Assembly (NCBI GenBank): GCA_020217265.1
Contig: JAIWOS010000023.1
Span: 1-13,710, forward strand
Reading direction: 5' to 3'
DNA length: 13,710 nt
DNA from: Thiobacillus sp.
GTDB lineage: Bacteria > Pseudomonadota > Gammaproteobacteria > Burkholderiales > Thiobacillaceae
Shown here: positions 1-7,002 of the stretch, piece by piece
Layout: each line of letters starts with the position of its first letter
Position numbering within the stretch: position 1 is the stretch's first letter
Translations under genes and position numbers: made by a program
Notes under the pieces: model-generated
Databases searched by the model: none
What the model was told of the DNA's origin: nothing
What the model saw: the letters and a program-made list of their open reading frames with translations, nothing else

Positions 1-234
1 GGGCGGCTTCTCGATGCCGCGCACGATGTTCAAGTAACCGCGGATATCCTCGCCGGCCGGGCAGGAGCCCTGGCAAGGCGGCGTGGAGAGCATGTATTCC
101 GGGCATTTGTGCGTCCAGCTCGACTGGAAAATGCGGTCCTGGGACGAACGATAGTTCTTATCGGATTCGCCATCCCTGTAGCGACGCCAAGTCAAGCCTT
201 CAGTTTTTGTGCCTTTGTTTGTCGTGACAGCCAT
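1..234 (-). CDS. dsrL: DsrL, N-terminal 78 residues (partial, runs off left edge)
   Basis: Translating the complement from the ATG at 234-232 gives 78 in-frame codons to the window edge, beginning MAVTTNKGTKTEGLTWRRYR. A well-placed AGGAGA lies just upstream. Cysteines at residues 44, 54 and 58, the last two in CQGSCPAGEDI, match the N-terminal iron-sulfur cluster domain of the glutamate synthase small-subunit/DsrL flavoprotein family; the FAD and NAD(P) domains would lie beyond the edge. From family knowledge, DsrL is a cytoplasmic NAD(P)H:acceptor oxidoreductase that works with DsrAB and is essential for oxidation of stored sulfur in Allochromatium. It sits directly after dsrK, the usual order in sulfur oxidisers. 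The identification rests on motif plus position, since only the N-terminus is visible. Confidence 0.85.
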   Translation of the reverse strand, partial: MAVTTNKGTKTEGLTWRRYRDGESDKNYRSSQDRIFQSSWTHKCPEYMLSTPPCQGSCPAGEDIRGYLNIVRGIEKPP

Positions 235-280
235 GTTGGTTCTCCTAACGCCTACGTAACTAAAGTTCAATGAAATGCGA

Positions 281-1822
281 TCAGTCGGCCTGTTCGGCCA
301 CCTCGAGCTTGATCGCCTTGCTAACCAGTTGATGCACCCCGCCGACCATGCTCATGTCGAAGCCGTACTTGGGCAATACCTTGGTAAATTGCGCCTTGCA
401 GATGGCACAAATGGTCGCCATGAAATTGACTTGGTGCTCCTGCACCACGGCGTTCAAAGCGGTGACACGTGGCAACGCTCCCTTGACTCGGACCTCCATC
501 AGATCGTCGGTCAAAAGACCACCGCCACCACCGCAACAGAAGGTCGACTCGTAGATCGTGTCGTCCGCCATGTTGTGGAAGTTGTTCACCACCGACTTGA
601 TCAGCTCGCGCGGAATGATGAACTGCCCGCCCGGCATGTCGCCCATGCGCGAGGCGCGCGCGACGTTGCACGAATCGTGGTAGGTCACCACCAGATCATC
701 GTTCTTCGACGGGTCGACCTGGATCTTGCCGGCCTTGATGAGGTCGTTGGTCAGTTCGCAGATGTGCTGCGGCTGCGGGTAATTGTGGTCAAGCTGCTTT
801 TGCAGCTCGATCGAGAAAGGATCGTTGCCGCCGTAGCCGATGCCGGTGAGCGTGTTCCAGAAGCTGTAGGCGACGCGCCAGGCATGGCCGCATTCACCGA
901 CCACGATGCGCTTGACGCCGAGCTCCAGCGCAGCGTCGCGGATGCGCATGGCAACCTTGCGCATGGTCTCGTAGTTGCCGTTGAAGAGGCCGAAATTGCC
1001 AGCTTCCGATGCGTGCGAAGACAGCGTCCAGTTGATGCCGGCGGCGTGGAAGACCTTGGCGTAGCCAATCAGCGATTCGACGTGCGGCTCGGAGAAGAAG
1101 TCGGCCGACGGCGTCACCAGAAGCACCTCGGCGCCTTTGACGTCCATCGGCAGCTTTACCGGTACGCCGGTGTCGGCTTCGATATCCTCTTCCAGACCGA
1201 GCAGAGTGTCCTCCAGCGCCGGGCCGGGCAGTCCGAGGTTGTTGCCGATCTTCTGCACCTTCCCCAGGATCTCATTGGAATACTTCTGGCCCATGCCAAC
1301 GTGGTTCAGGATCTCGCGACCCGCCATGGTGATTTCAGCGGTGTCGATGCCGTAGGGGCAGAACACCGAACAGCGGCGGCATTCCGAGCACTGGTGGTAG
1401 TAGCTGTACCAATCGTCGAGCACTTCCTTGCTCAACTCCTTCGCGCCGACCAGCTTGGGGAACAGCTTGCCTGCAGTCGTGAAGTAGCGGCGGTACACCT
1501 GGCGCATCAGGTCCTGGCGCGCCACCGGCATGTTCTTGGGGTCGGAGGTACCGAGGTAATAGTGGCACTTGTCGGTACAGGCGCCGCAGTGTACACAGGC
1601 GTCGAGAAAGACCTTCAGCGAGCGGTACTTGCCGAGCAGGTCGCCCATCTTGTCGAGTGCGCGTTCCTTCCAGTCCTCGCCCAGCTCGTGCGGATAACCC
1701 ATGAAATCCTGCACCGGCTTGGGCGCGATGAAGGATTTGGCATGTGCCATCGCACCTTCGCGCAGCTTGGGAATCTCGATGGTGTCCTTGACTTCCGGGA
1801 TATCAAATTCAGCAGCAGCCAC
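281..1822 (-). CDS. dsrK: DsrK, HdrD-like iron-sulfur subunit of the DsrMKJOP complex
   Basis: The protein has 513 residues. Two classical [4Fe-4S] motifs are seen: C76-x2-C79-x2-C82-x3-C86 and C145-x2-C148-x2-C151-x3-C155. The C-terminal half carries the heterodisulfide-reductase type cysteine-rich (CCG) pattern, with C311 in ECGH, C385 in HDSCN, C429-C430 before a glycine run, and C472/C475. This is the arrangement that binds the special catalytic cluster in HdrD/DsrK. By family knowledge DsrK is the catalytic thiol/disulfide subunit at the cytoplasmic face and is thought to act on DsrC trisulfide or disulfide. The start is GTG at 1822-1820 with GAGGA seven bases upstream; no better ATG fits. 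It follows dsrM after 47 bases and precedes dsrL. Confidence 0.95.
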   Translation of the reverse strand: MAAAEFDIPEVKDTIEIPKLREGAMAHAKSFIAPKPVQDFMGYPHELGEDWKERALDKMGDLLGKYRSLKVFLDACVHCGACTDKCHYYLGTSDPKNMPVARQDLMRQVYRRYFTTAGKLFPKLVGAKELSKEVLDDWYSYYHQCSECRRCSVFCPYGIDTAEITMAGREILNHVGMGQKYSNEILGKVQKIGNNLGLPGPALEDTLLGLEEDIEADTGVPVKLPMDVKGAEVLLVTPSADFFSEPHVESLIGYAKVFHAAGINWTLSSHASEAGNFGLFNGNYETMRKVAMRIRDAALELGVKRIVVGECGHAWRVAYSFWNTLTGIGYGGNDPFSIELQKQLDHNYPQPQHICELTNDLIKAGKIQVDPSKNDDLVVTYHDSCNVARASRMGDMPGGQFIIPRELIKSVVNNFHNMADDTIYESTFCCGGGGGLLTDDLMEVRVKGALPRVTALNAVVQEHQVNFMATICAICKAQFTKVLPKYGFDMSMVGGVHQLVSKAIKLEVAEQAD

Positions 1823-1869
1823 TTACGCGTCCTCTATCCGTACTTGTGTGTTTGCCTGTAACTGGCAAA

Positions 1870-2604
1870 TCAGTTGTTTTGATCCAGGCGGGCCGCCCAC
1901 GCCGCCACATGGCGGTGTTCGCGCGGATTGTCGGCCTGGTTCCGCGTCGGGCTGAAGAAGACGCCCGGCGCGTGCAGCAGCTTGCTGATCGGGAAAATCA
2001 CCATCAACAGCGCCACCAGGGCAAGATGGGTCAGGATGATCGGGTCAGTCGGCACCGGCTGCACGTCGAAATACATCAGCCCCATGAAAAATTCTTTGAG
2101 CGCGACGATATCGGTGTGCACGACAAATGTCGTCATCATTCCGGTGAGTCCAATCCCAAGCAGCAGCACCAGCATGAGGTAGTCAGACGGGGTGGAAATG
2201 TAGCGGACGCGGTCGACCAGGAAACGCCGCGCCAGCAGGCCGGCCAGCCCCACGACCATCATGAAGCTGGCGTACATGCCGAAAGGCTGGATGAAAACAA
2301 GCCACTCAGGAATGGTAGGCAGGAAATAACGCAGGTGACGGACCAGCACCAGAAACAGCCCAAAATGGAACAACCAGCCGAACACCCAGATCCACTTGTT
2401 CGACTTGAACAGCGACTCGAACAGCACGACTTCCTTGGCCATGCGGTAGACCACGCCGGACTGCGTCGTTGGCGCCGGCGTGGTAGGAATCTTCAACGGC
2501 GCGGGGGTGCGGCTGTAGTCGAAAATCTTGTATACCAGGCCAGCCACCAGCAACAGCGTTGCGATGTAGAACACGCCAGCAAAAATCATCGTCAAAGTAG
2601 ACAA
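1870..2604 (-). CDS. dsrM: DsrM, NarI-like di-heme b membrane subunit
   Basis: The protein has 244 residues and is strongly hydrophobic, with about five to six predicted membrane segments (near residues 6-26, 72-93, 105-125, 142-162 and 189-209). Histidines 80, 90, 193 and 211 are spaced 10 and 18 apart, the same spacing as the heme b ligands of nitrate reductase gamma subunit NarI. DsrM exchanges electrons between the quinone pool and DsrK in the inner membrane. The start is probably TTG at 2604, which has AGGGGA six bases upstream; the alternative ATG at 2589 has no visible Shine-Dalgarno. A 129-base gap with two inverted repeats separates it from dsrC. The residues after 211 form a hydrophilic cytoplasmic tail. 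Confidence 0.92.
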   Translation of the reverse strand: MSTLTMIFAGVFYIATLLLVAGLVYKIFDYSRTPAPLKIPTTPAPTTQSGVVYRMAKEVVLFESLFKSNKWIWVFGWLFHFGLFLVLVRHLRYFLPTIPEWLVFIQPFGMYASFMMVVGLAGLLARRFLVDRVRYISTPSDYLMLVLLLGIGLTGMMTTFVVHTDIVALKEFFMGLMYFDVQPVPTDPIILTHLALVALLMVIFPISKLLHAPGVFFSPTRNQADNPREHRHVAAWAARLDQNN

Positions 2605-2663
2605 ACCCTATCCCCTAACAACGGTGTTTACGAATCGAACGCCCAGAAGCATGTTTGCCCCGC

Positions 2664-2716
2664 ATTCGATTTGGAAACACATCCTTAAATCGAATCGCCC
2701 CGGTGGCCCGGGGCGA
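2664..2716 (-). terminator. Tandem hairpins after dsrC: possible partial terminator or mRNA stabiliser
   Basis: Reading the minus-strand transcript after the dsrC stop, a perfect 8-bp stem (CGCCCCGG, loop GCCA, CCGGGGCG; plus positions 2696-2715) is followed directly by ATTCGATTT. That T-rich stretch is itself the left arm of a second perfect 9-bp inverted repeat, ATTCGATTT/AAATCGAAT (2664-2672 and 2687-2695), with a 14-base loop. The first hairpin with its T-rich tail looks like a weak intrinsic terminator. The two structures abut, so they could stack or compete. A role in making dsrC transcript more abundant than dsrMK is inferred. Confidence 0.5.
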
Positions 2717-2733
2717 CCCGAGTGTATGACGAC

Positions 2734-3069
2734 TTAGATACAGCCAGTCGGCTTCGGCAGGCCGGCGATCTTACAGGCCTGCTTGGCGGGACCGTAGGGG
2801 AACAACTCGTACAGGTACTTGTTGTTGCCTTTTTCGGGGCCAAGTTTCTTGCCGATGGCCTTGGTCAGAACGCGCACTGCGGGAGCGATCTGATACTCGG
2901 CGTAGTACTCACGCAGGAAGTTGACGACTTCCCAGTGGTTTTCGGTCAGGTCGACTTTTTCTTCCTGAGCCATGTACTTGGCGATGTCCTCGTTCCACTG
3001 CGACAGATCGACCAGATAACCCTCTTCGTCGACTTCGACTTCCTTACCGGCGATGTTCACCATGGGCAT
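2734..3069 (-). CDS. dsrC: DsrC, two-cysteine sulfur carrier protein
   Basis: The protein has 111 residues and the typical C-terminal arm ending KPTGCI. The two functional cysteines are present: C99 in KQACKIAGL and the penultimate C110. By family knowledge, DsrC carries sulfane sulfur on these cysteines, receives it from DsrEFH in sulfur oxidisers, serves as substrate of DsrAB, and is recycled by DsrMK. Having both cysteines separates it from TusE (only the last) and from the RspA-like paralog at 8030-8362 (neither). The ATG at 3069-3067 is preferred over the ATG two codons later because AAGGAG lies seven bases upstream of it. It follows dsrH after 24 bases. Confidence 0.97.
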   Translation of the reverse strand: MPMVNIAGKEVEVDEEGYLVDLSQWNEDIAKYMAQEEKVDLTENHWEVVNFLREYYAEYQIAPAVRVLTKAIGKKLGPEKGNNKYLYELFPYGPAKQACKIAGLPKPTGCI

Positions 3070-3093
3070 AGCAATACTCCTTCTAGATAAAAG

Positions 3094-3393
3094 TTACAGC
3101 CAAGACTGACAGTTGCTGTGTTCCGCGACCAGATCCACAAAACCGCCGTAATCCACGACATTGACACCGTCCAGCACGCGCCCTGCCATGCCGCGCGCAG
3201 CCAGATCGGGACCGAGTGCGTAAATCTTGAGGTCAGCCTGTGCTGCCTGGATTTTCGCCGCCGCCGCGCTGCCTTTCGTTGCCGCGTAGACCGCGTCTTC
3301 GATCAGCAGAACAGCAGAACCTTTGGTGGCCAGGCGCAGGCAGCTGTCAAGCGTGCTGCGCTCAGTGGCCGATTTATTCACGATATGCAGCAT
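3094..3393 (-). CDS. dsrH: DsrH, subunit of the DsrEFH sulfurtransferase
   Basis: The protein has 99 residues beginning MLHIVNKSATERSTLDSCL, the normal size for DsrH/TusB. Cysteine 18 sits at the position of the conserved DsrH cysteine near residue 20. DsrH assembles with DsrE and DsrF as a cytoplasmic alpha2-beta2-gamma2 hexamer that passes sulfane sulfur to DsrC. The ATG at 3393 is preceded by AAGGGGA and lies ten bases after the dsrF stop, so translation is probably coupled. A second cysteine at 95 near the C-terminus has no role known to me. A general TusB of tRNA thiolation is the alternative, but the dsr context argues for DsrH. Confidence 0.94.
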   Translation of the reverse strand: MLHIVNKSATERSTLDSCLRLATKGSAVLLIEDAVYAATKGSAAAAKIQAAQADLKIYALGPDLAARGMAGRVLDGVNVVDYGGFVDLVAEHSNCQSWL

Positions 3394-3403
3394 GAGTATC
3401 CCC

Positions 3404-3799
3404 TTAGAAGCTGATCACGACATCCTGCTCGGCCATGAGATTCTTCATCTCCTCGTCCGACAGAACGGTCACGTCGACAATCAGGTCATCCTCAGTCAGG
3501 CCACGCGCATCCATTGAGGTTTTGTCGACATAGAGTTTTTCGATGTCGTAACCTTCCAGCGCACGGTAGGTCTTGGAGAAATCCTTGACCTCGATGCCTT
3601 TGGTGTCCATGCCTTTCATCAGCTGATACACACCATCGTCGGTGAACACCAGACTCACGTCCTGGTCGAAAGCCGCCGTAATCAGCACCACTTCCAGACC
3701 TTCCAGCGCATACACGGTACCGTGCGGCGCCTTGCGGTTCAGGAACATGAATTTCTTGACGATGCCGGAGCCGTCGTCGTCCATATCCATATCGCTCAT
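3404..3799 (-). CDS. dsrF: DsrF, subunit of the DsrEFH sulfurtransferase
   Basis: The protein has 131 residues and a DsrE/F-fold pattern of alternating beta strands and helices (for example KKFMFLNRKAPHG and LEVVLITAAFDQDVSLVF). It contains no cysteine at all, so it can only have a structural or docking role in the hexamer; this fits the view that DsrE carries the active cysteine. The start is taken as ATG 3799 because GAGGAA lies seven bases upstream. An upstream in-frame TTG at 3814 would overlap the end of dsrE and is less likely. The N-terminus MSDMDMDDDGSG is unusually acidic and probably disordered. Confidence 0.93.
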   Translation of the reverse strand: MSDMDMDDDGSGIVKKFMFLNRKAPHGTVYALEGLEVVLITAAFDQDVSLVFTDDGVYQLMKGMDTKGIEVKDFSKTYRALEGYDIEKLYVDKTSMDARGLTEDDLIVDVTVLSDEEMKNLMAEQDVVISF

Positions 3800-3810
3800 C
3801 TCGCTATTCC

Positions 3811-4170
3811 TCAATCACCGAACGTCACGAGACGATCGTACTGAATACCCATTTCCACCAGCTGACCCAAACCCGAAATGCGGAAACCCGGGGCCAGCAA
3901 CTCATCCTTGATGCCGCGGCGCAGCGCTGCAGCAACGCACACCACGAGATCGATGCCATGATCTTCAGCCAGTTTGGACCAGCGCGCAGTGACGTTGCGA
4001 TCGTCCTGTGGTGGCTCAGCCATGCGTGTCGAGTTGTTCACGCCATCATGGTAGAAAAAAATACGCGGAACCTTGTGACCCTTCTCGATCGCCGTACGTG
4101 CGAAAAGATAAGCGGAGTCACTGGCCTGATGGTTATAAGGCCCTTCATTGATCAGAATGCCGAATTGCAT
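3811..4170 (-). CDS. dsrE: DsrE, active-site subunit of the DsrEFH sulfurtransferase
   Basis: The protein has 119 residues. Cysteine 78 in DLVVCVAAALRRG matches in position and context the persulfide-forming Cys78 of Allochromatium DsrE. The N-terminus MQFGILINEGPYNHQASDSA is typical of the DsrE/TusD family. It accepts sulfane sulfur from upstream sulfurtransferases and hands it through the DsrEFH complex to DsrC. The Shine-Dalgarno signal is weak (GAG about six bases from the ATG, GGAG further away). A 96-base gap with a perfect hairpin separates it from dsrB, the widest break in the dsrABEFH part of the operon. TusD is the alternative name outside a dsr cluster. Confidence 0.95.
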   Translation of the reverse strand: MQFGILINEGPYNHQASDSAYLFARTAIEKGHKVPRIFFYHDGVNNSTRMAEPPQDDRNVTARWSKLAEDHGIDLVVCVAAALRRGIKDELLAPGFRISGLGQLVEMGIQYDRLVTFGD

Positions 4171-4217
4171 GGCTTGCTCAAACTCCGAAAAATGCGTCGT
4201 TGTTATTCATCAAACAA

Positions 4218-4242
4218 CCGCCGAGGGAAACCCCCTCGGCGG
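4218..4242 (-). terminator. Perfect 10-bp hairpin between dsrB and dsrE
   Basis: On the transcribed strand the sequence is CCGCCGAGGG, loop GGTTT, CCCTCGGCGG, followed by TTGTTTG. The 10-bp stem has no mismatch and lies 25 bases after the dsrB stop. The T-tract is interrupted, so complete termination is unlikely because five more dsr genes follow. It may be an attenuator, or a 3' stabiliser for the dsrAB part of the message. Confidence 0.55.
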
Positions 4243-4266
4243 ATGCGACCACCGCTATCCGAACAC

Positions 4267-5337
4267 TCAGAAGCGGATGTGTGCCGATGCGTTCAGGTTG
4301 TAACGACCGCCACGCCAGTTGTCGATGTGGTACTTGGTGAAGGGCAGACCGGTCTTCTCGAAGAACGCGGGCCAGCCGATGCGATCAATCCAGTCGATCA
4401 TACGCTCCCAAGGCTTGCCGTCGGCCTTGTAGGTGGCGAGAATCTTCTTAACCACTTCGGCAACCTCTGGCCAGCGAGGCGCATTGTTAGGCAAGCCTGC
4501 AGCCACCAGCTTGTGGAAGGTCGGCTTGGAACGGGCGTTCGAGTTTTTGCCACCCACCCAGATTGCGATCTTGGAGTGTTCTGGGTCGTTGATCTGCATC
4601 GGCGGGCAGGGCGGGAAGCAGGCACCGCAGCAGATGCACTTCTTCTCGTCGACTTCCAGCGAGGGTTTGCCATTCACCAGCGCAGGACGGATCGCCGCAA
4701 CCGGGCAGCGAGCCACAACGGAGGGACGCTCACACACGTTGGCAACCAGATCGTGGTTGATCTTCGGCGGCTTAGTGTGCTGGACGATGATGGCGATGTC
4801 GGCCTGGCCGCCACAGTTGATTTCGCAGCAAGAGGTGGACAGCTTGACGCGGTTGGGCATCTCGCACTTGACGAAATCGTCGTACAGCTCGTCCATCAGC
4901 GCCTTGACCACGCCGGAGGCGTCTGTGCCAGGGATGTCGCAGTGCAGCCAGCCCTGGGTGTGAGCGATCATCGAGACAGAGTTGGCTGTACCGCCGATGG
5001 GGTAGCCTTTATCGGACAGCGCCTTGATCAGCGGCTCGACCTTGGAGCCGTCGGCCACCATGTATTCGATGTTGGAACGCGCAGTGAAACGCACATAGCC
5101 GTCACCGTATTGATCGGCGATATCAGCCAGTTCGCGGATGGTGTAGTGATCCATCTGACGCTGGGTGCCGGCCTTGACCGTCCAGATTTCATCGCCAGAC
5201 TCAGCACGGTGGTACAACACACCCGGTTTCGGATGGCTGTGGAAAACCCACTTGCCATAGTTCTTCACCATCACGGGGTGCATGTAGGGCATCGGATCCG
5301 GCGCACCGGATTCGATGGGCTGACGTAGTTCTGCCAT
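4267..5337 (-). CDS. dsrB: DsrB, dissimilatory sulfite reductase beta subunit (oxidative type)
   Basis: The protein has 356 residues. Siroheme/[4Fe-4S]-type cysteines are visible at C133, C170, C171 and C175 (STSCCEINCGG). An inserted ferredoxin-like domain shows C234-x2-C237-x2-C240-x3-C244 (KKCICCGACFPPCPP), with a partner C211-P. With DsrA it forms the cytoplasmic alpha2-beta2 siroheme enzyme that, in reverse, oxidises DsrC-bound or hydrosulfide sulfur to sulfite. The ATG at 5337 is chosen because TGGAGA lies just upstream and the product then begins MAELRQPIESG; the longer open frame to 5388 lacks such a site. It follows dsrA after 68 bases of GC-rich spacer. The oxidative type is inferred from the dsrEFH and dsrL neighbours. 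Confidence 0.97.
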   Translation of the reverse strand: MAELRQPIESGAPDPMPYMHPVMVKNYGKWVFHSHPKPGVLYHRAESGDEIWTVKAGTQRQMDHYTIRELADIADQYGDGYVRFTARSNIEYMVADGSKVEPLIKALSDKGYPIGGTANSVSMIAHTQGWLHCDIPGTDASGVVKALMDELYDDFVKCEMPNRVKLSTSCCEINCGGQADIAIIVQHTKPPKINHDLVANVCERPSVVARCPVAAIRPALVNGKPSLEVDEKKCICCGACFPPCPPMQINDPEHSKIAIWVGGKNSNARSKPTFHKLVAAGLPNNAPRWPEVAEVVKKILATYKADGKPWERMIDWIDRIGWPAFFEKTGLPFTKYHIDNWRGGRYNLNASAHIRF

Positions 5338-5405
5338 TTTGTTCTCCAACTCTGAATTTAATGCGCCGGGGCCGACCTGCGCCGGCACCCGGGGTTATGC
5401 GAAAT

Positions 5406-6707
5406 TTAGGCGGCGGACTGCTTGTACTCGTTCCACTTCTCGACTTGCTCATCCCAGTCGTCGGAGCGGAAGTAGGGGTTGGAACGCGGCTGGCTGATCA
5501 TGTTGGGATCGACCGGAATGTCCAGACCTTCGAGGAAGTTGGTCAGGCCGATACGCTCGATCATTTCGCCGGTACGCTCGTGCTCCAGCGCATTTTCAGC
5601 GAAGAAGTCGAGGATGTTGCGCGCCAGCTCGTTCAGCTTCTCGAAATCCTCGTCGGACTCGAGCTTCATGAACGGGATGACGACGGTGCCCATGGTGGCG
5701 CCGATCTTCAGCACGCCCTTGCCGCCGACCAGGATCGACACGCCCTTGTCGTTACCGGGCAGCAGGCCGCCAGGAATGACGTTCAGGCAGTGCATGCAGC
5801 GCACGCAGTTCTTGTTGTCGATGCACATCGTCTGGCCGTTGCCGAGGTTGGCGGCCGAGACGTGCTCGCTGGCGGCGAACTTGCCGGTTTCGACCAGGGT
5901 GATGGCCTTGGTCGGGCACTTGCTGATGACGTCGTTGACGAGGTCATTCATGCCGTGCTCTTTCATGTAGTCCTGAACCTGCGCCTCATTGACGCGAATG
6001 TTGTCGCGCCAGGTGCCGATGGTGGCCATGTCGGAACGCTGGATCGCGTTGACGCAGTCGTTCGGGCAACCGGAGAACTTGAACTTGAACTTGTAGGGCA
6101 ACGACGGGCGGTGCATGTCGTCCAGGTTGTTGTTGATGACCGTGCGCAGCGCCTTCGCTTCGTCGTAGCACGACATTTCGCAGCGAGCCGCACCCACGCA
6201 GGACATCGAGGTGCGCAGCGCAGGGCCGGCGCCACCCAGGTCGAAGCCCATTTCATTGAATTCGTCGAAAGCCTTCTGGACGTTTTCGGTCTTGATGCCC
6301 TGGAACATGATGTCACCAGACTGACCATGGAAGGCGATCAGACCCGAACCGCCGGTGGCCGACCAGACGTCGCACATCTTGCGCAGAAGGTCGGAGGTGT
6401 AGTGCATGCCGGCAGGCGGCTGAACGCGCAAGGTGTGGAATTCAGCAGCTTCCGGGAATTGGGGGTTGCCGTTTTCGTCCTTGAGCTCAGTGAAACGGGG
6501 GATCACGCCACCACCGTAACCGAACACGCCGACCGTACCGCCCTTCCAGTAACCGAACTTGGTCCTGTACGAGGTTTCCAGTTGCCCCATCAGGTCAACC
6601 ATCATGTCATTCTCTTTAGCCAGACGCTTGAGGCCGGTCACGAAGCTGGGCCACGGGCCTTTCTCGAGCTCGTCCAGATTAGGGGTTTGGTGCATTTGCT
6701 TCGCCAT
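5406..6707 (-). CDS. dsrA: DsrA, dissimilatory sulfite reductase alpha subunit (oxidative type)
   Basis: The protein has 433 residues. The siroheme-coupled [4Fe-4S] motif is complete: C170-x5-C176 (CVGAARC) and C214-x3-C218 (CPNDC). A ferredoxin domain follows with C264-P and C295, C301, C304, C307 (CIDNKNCVRCMHC). DsrA binds the catalytic siroheme and is the usual marker gene for dissimilatory sulfur metabolism. The ATG at 6707 has AGGAG eight to nine bases upstream. It is the first gene of the cluster and is divergent from the plus-strand unit starting at 7098. Its upstream region carries a repeat array that may be its control region. Confidence 0.98.
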   Translation of the reverse strand: MAKQMHQTPNLDELEKGPWPSFVTGLKRLAKENDMMVDLMGQLETSYRTKFGYWKGGTVGVFGYGGGVIPRFTELKDENGNPQFPEAAEFHTLRVQPPAGMHYTSDLLRKMCDVWSATGGSGLIAFHGQSGDIMFQGIKTENVQKAFDEFNEMGFDLGGAGPALRTSMSCVGAARCEMSCYDEAKALRTVINNNLDDMHRPSLPYKFKFKFSGCPNDCVNAIQRSDMATIGTWRDNIRVNEAQVQDYMKEHGMNDLVNDVISKCPTKAITLVETGKFAASEHVSAANLGNGQTMCIDNKNCVRCMHCLNVIPGGLLPGNDKGVSILVGGKGVLKIGATMGTVVIPFMKLESDEDFEKLNELARNILDFFAENALEHERTGEMIERIGLTNFLEGLDIPVDPNMISQPRSNPYFRSDDWDEQVEKWNEYKQSAA

Positions 6708-6774
6708 TTTTCTCTCCTAGAACATTTCGAAATGCCCGTTCAGCAGGCAGCTTAACGGTATCCCATCATCGTAT

Positions 6775-6790
6775 TGGGTTAAATCACCCA
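6775..6790. repeat. Inverted repeat TGGGT-N6-ACCCA upstream of dsrA
   Basis: The sequence TGGGTTAAATCACCCA has perfect 5-bp arms around a 6-bp AT-rich centre and lies 68-83 bases upstream of the dsrA start codon. Its GGGT/ACCC arms resemble parts of the array at 6820-6880, so it may be another half-site pair for the same regulator. Short arms mean chance occurrence cannot be excluded. Confidence 0.35.
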
Positions 6791-6819
6791 CTGCCATCAT
6801 TCTCATGGGTAAAACGACC

Positions 6820-6880
6820 TCCCCATCGCGGTAGTCTTTAACCTACCCAAAAGGAGTAGGCCGTTTTCCCCAATGCGGTA
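6820..6880. promoter_or_regulatory. Operator-like array: two 14-base repeats flanking a palindrome
   Basis: TCCCCATCGCGGTA (6820-6833) and TCCCCAATGCGGTA (6867-6880) match at 12 of 14 positions in the same orientation. Midway lies an imperfect palindrome, CCTAC-N9-GTAGG (6842-6860), whose core TACCC/GAGTA is a variant of the same pattern. The three centres are about 24 and 22 bases apart, close to two helical turns each. The array lies roughly 113-173 bases upstream of the dsrA ATG. Some heptamers (TACTCCT, and TACCCAT nearby) resemble binding sites of NarL/LuxR-type regulators. Which regulator binds is unknown; the claim is only that the pattern looks like a set of operators. Confidence 0.45.
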
Positions 6881-6957
6881 ATGCCTCGTTGCATCAATCG
6901 GTGAGACATTCATGTCGACCACAGGAATCGATAAGAGTATTAAAATATTGTTGCAAA

Positions 6958-6971
6958 CGCAAGCCCTTGCG
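6958..6971. repeat. Palindrome CGCAAG-CC-CTTGCG between divergent promoters
   Basis: Perfect 6-bp arms are separated by 2 bp. It lies beside an AT-rich stretch and just upstream of the candidate promoter at 6973-7002 for the plus-strand unit. It could be an operator for a dimeric regulator controlling that unit. Function is inferred from position only. Confidence 0.35.
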
Positions 6972-6972
6972 C

Positions 6973-7002
6973 TTAACAGGGTTGATTTGGCGCTGTTATG
7001 CC
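6973..7002 (+). promoter_or_regulatory. Possible promoter of the 7098-8362 unit
   Basis: TTAACA (6973-6978, five of six matches to the -35 consensus) is followed after 18 bases by TATGCC (6997-7002), which is poor as a -10 hexamer but has a TG one base upstream, giving an extended -10 pattern. It would place the transcript start near 7009 with a leader of about 90 bases. Weak evidence. Confidence 0.25.

Noticed and set aside
275..1861. 528-codon plus-strand frame opposite dsrK
   Set aside because: Shadow of dsrK, whose cysteine motifs are unmistakable on the other strand; the plus-strand translation has no recognisable domain.
5338..5405. GC-rich spacer between dsrA and dsrB as a possible hairpin
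   Set aside because: Only short or imperfect stems (5-bp GCCGG/CCGGC pairings) can be drawn and no T-tract follows, unlike the hairpins after dsrB and dsrC.
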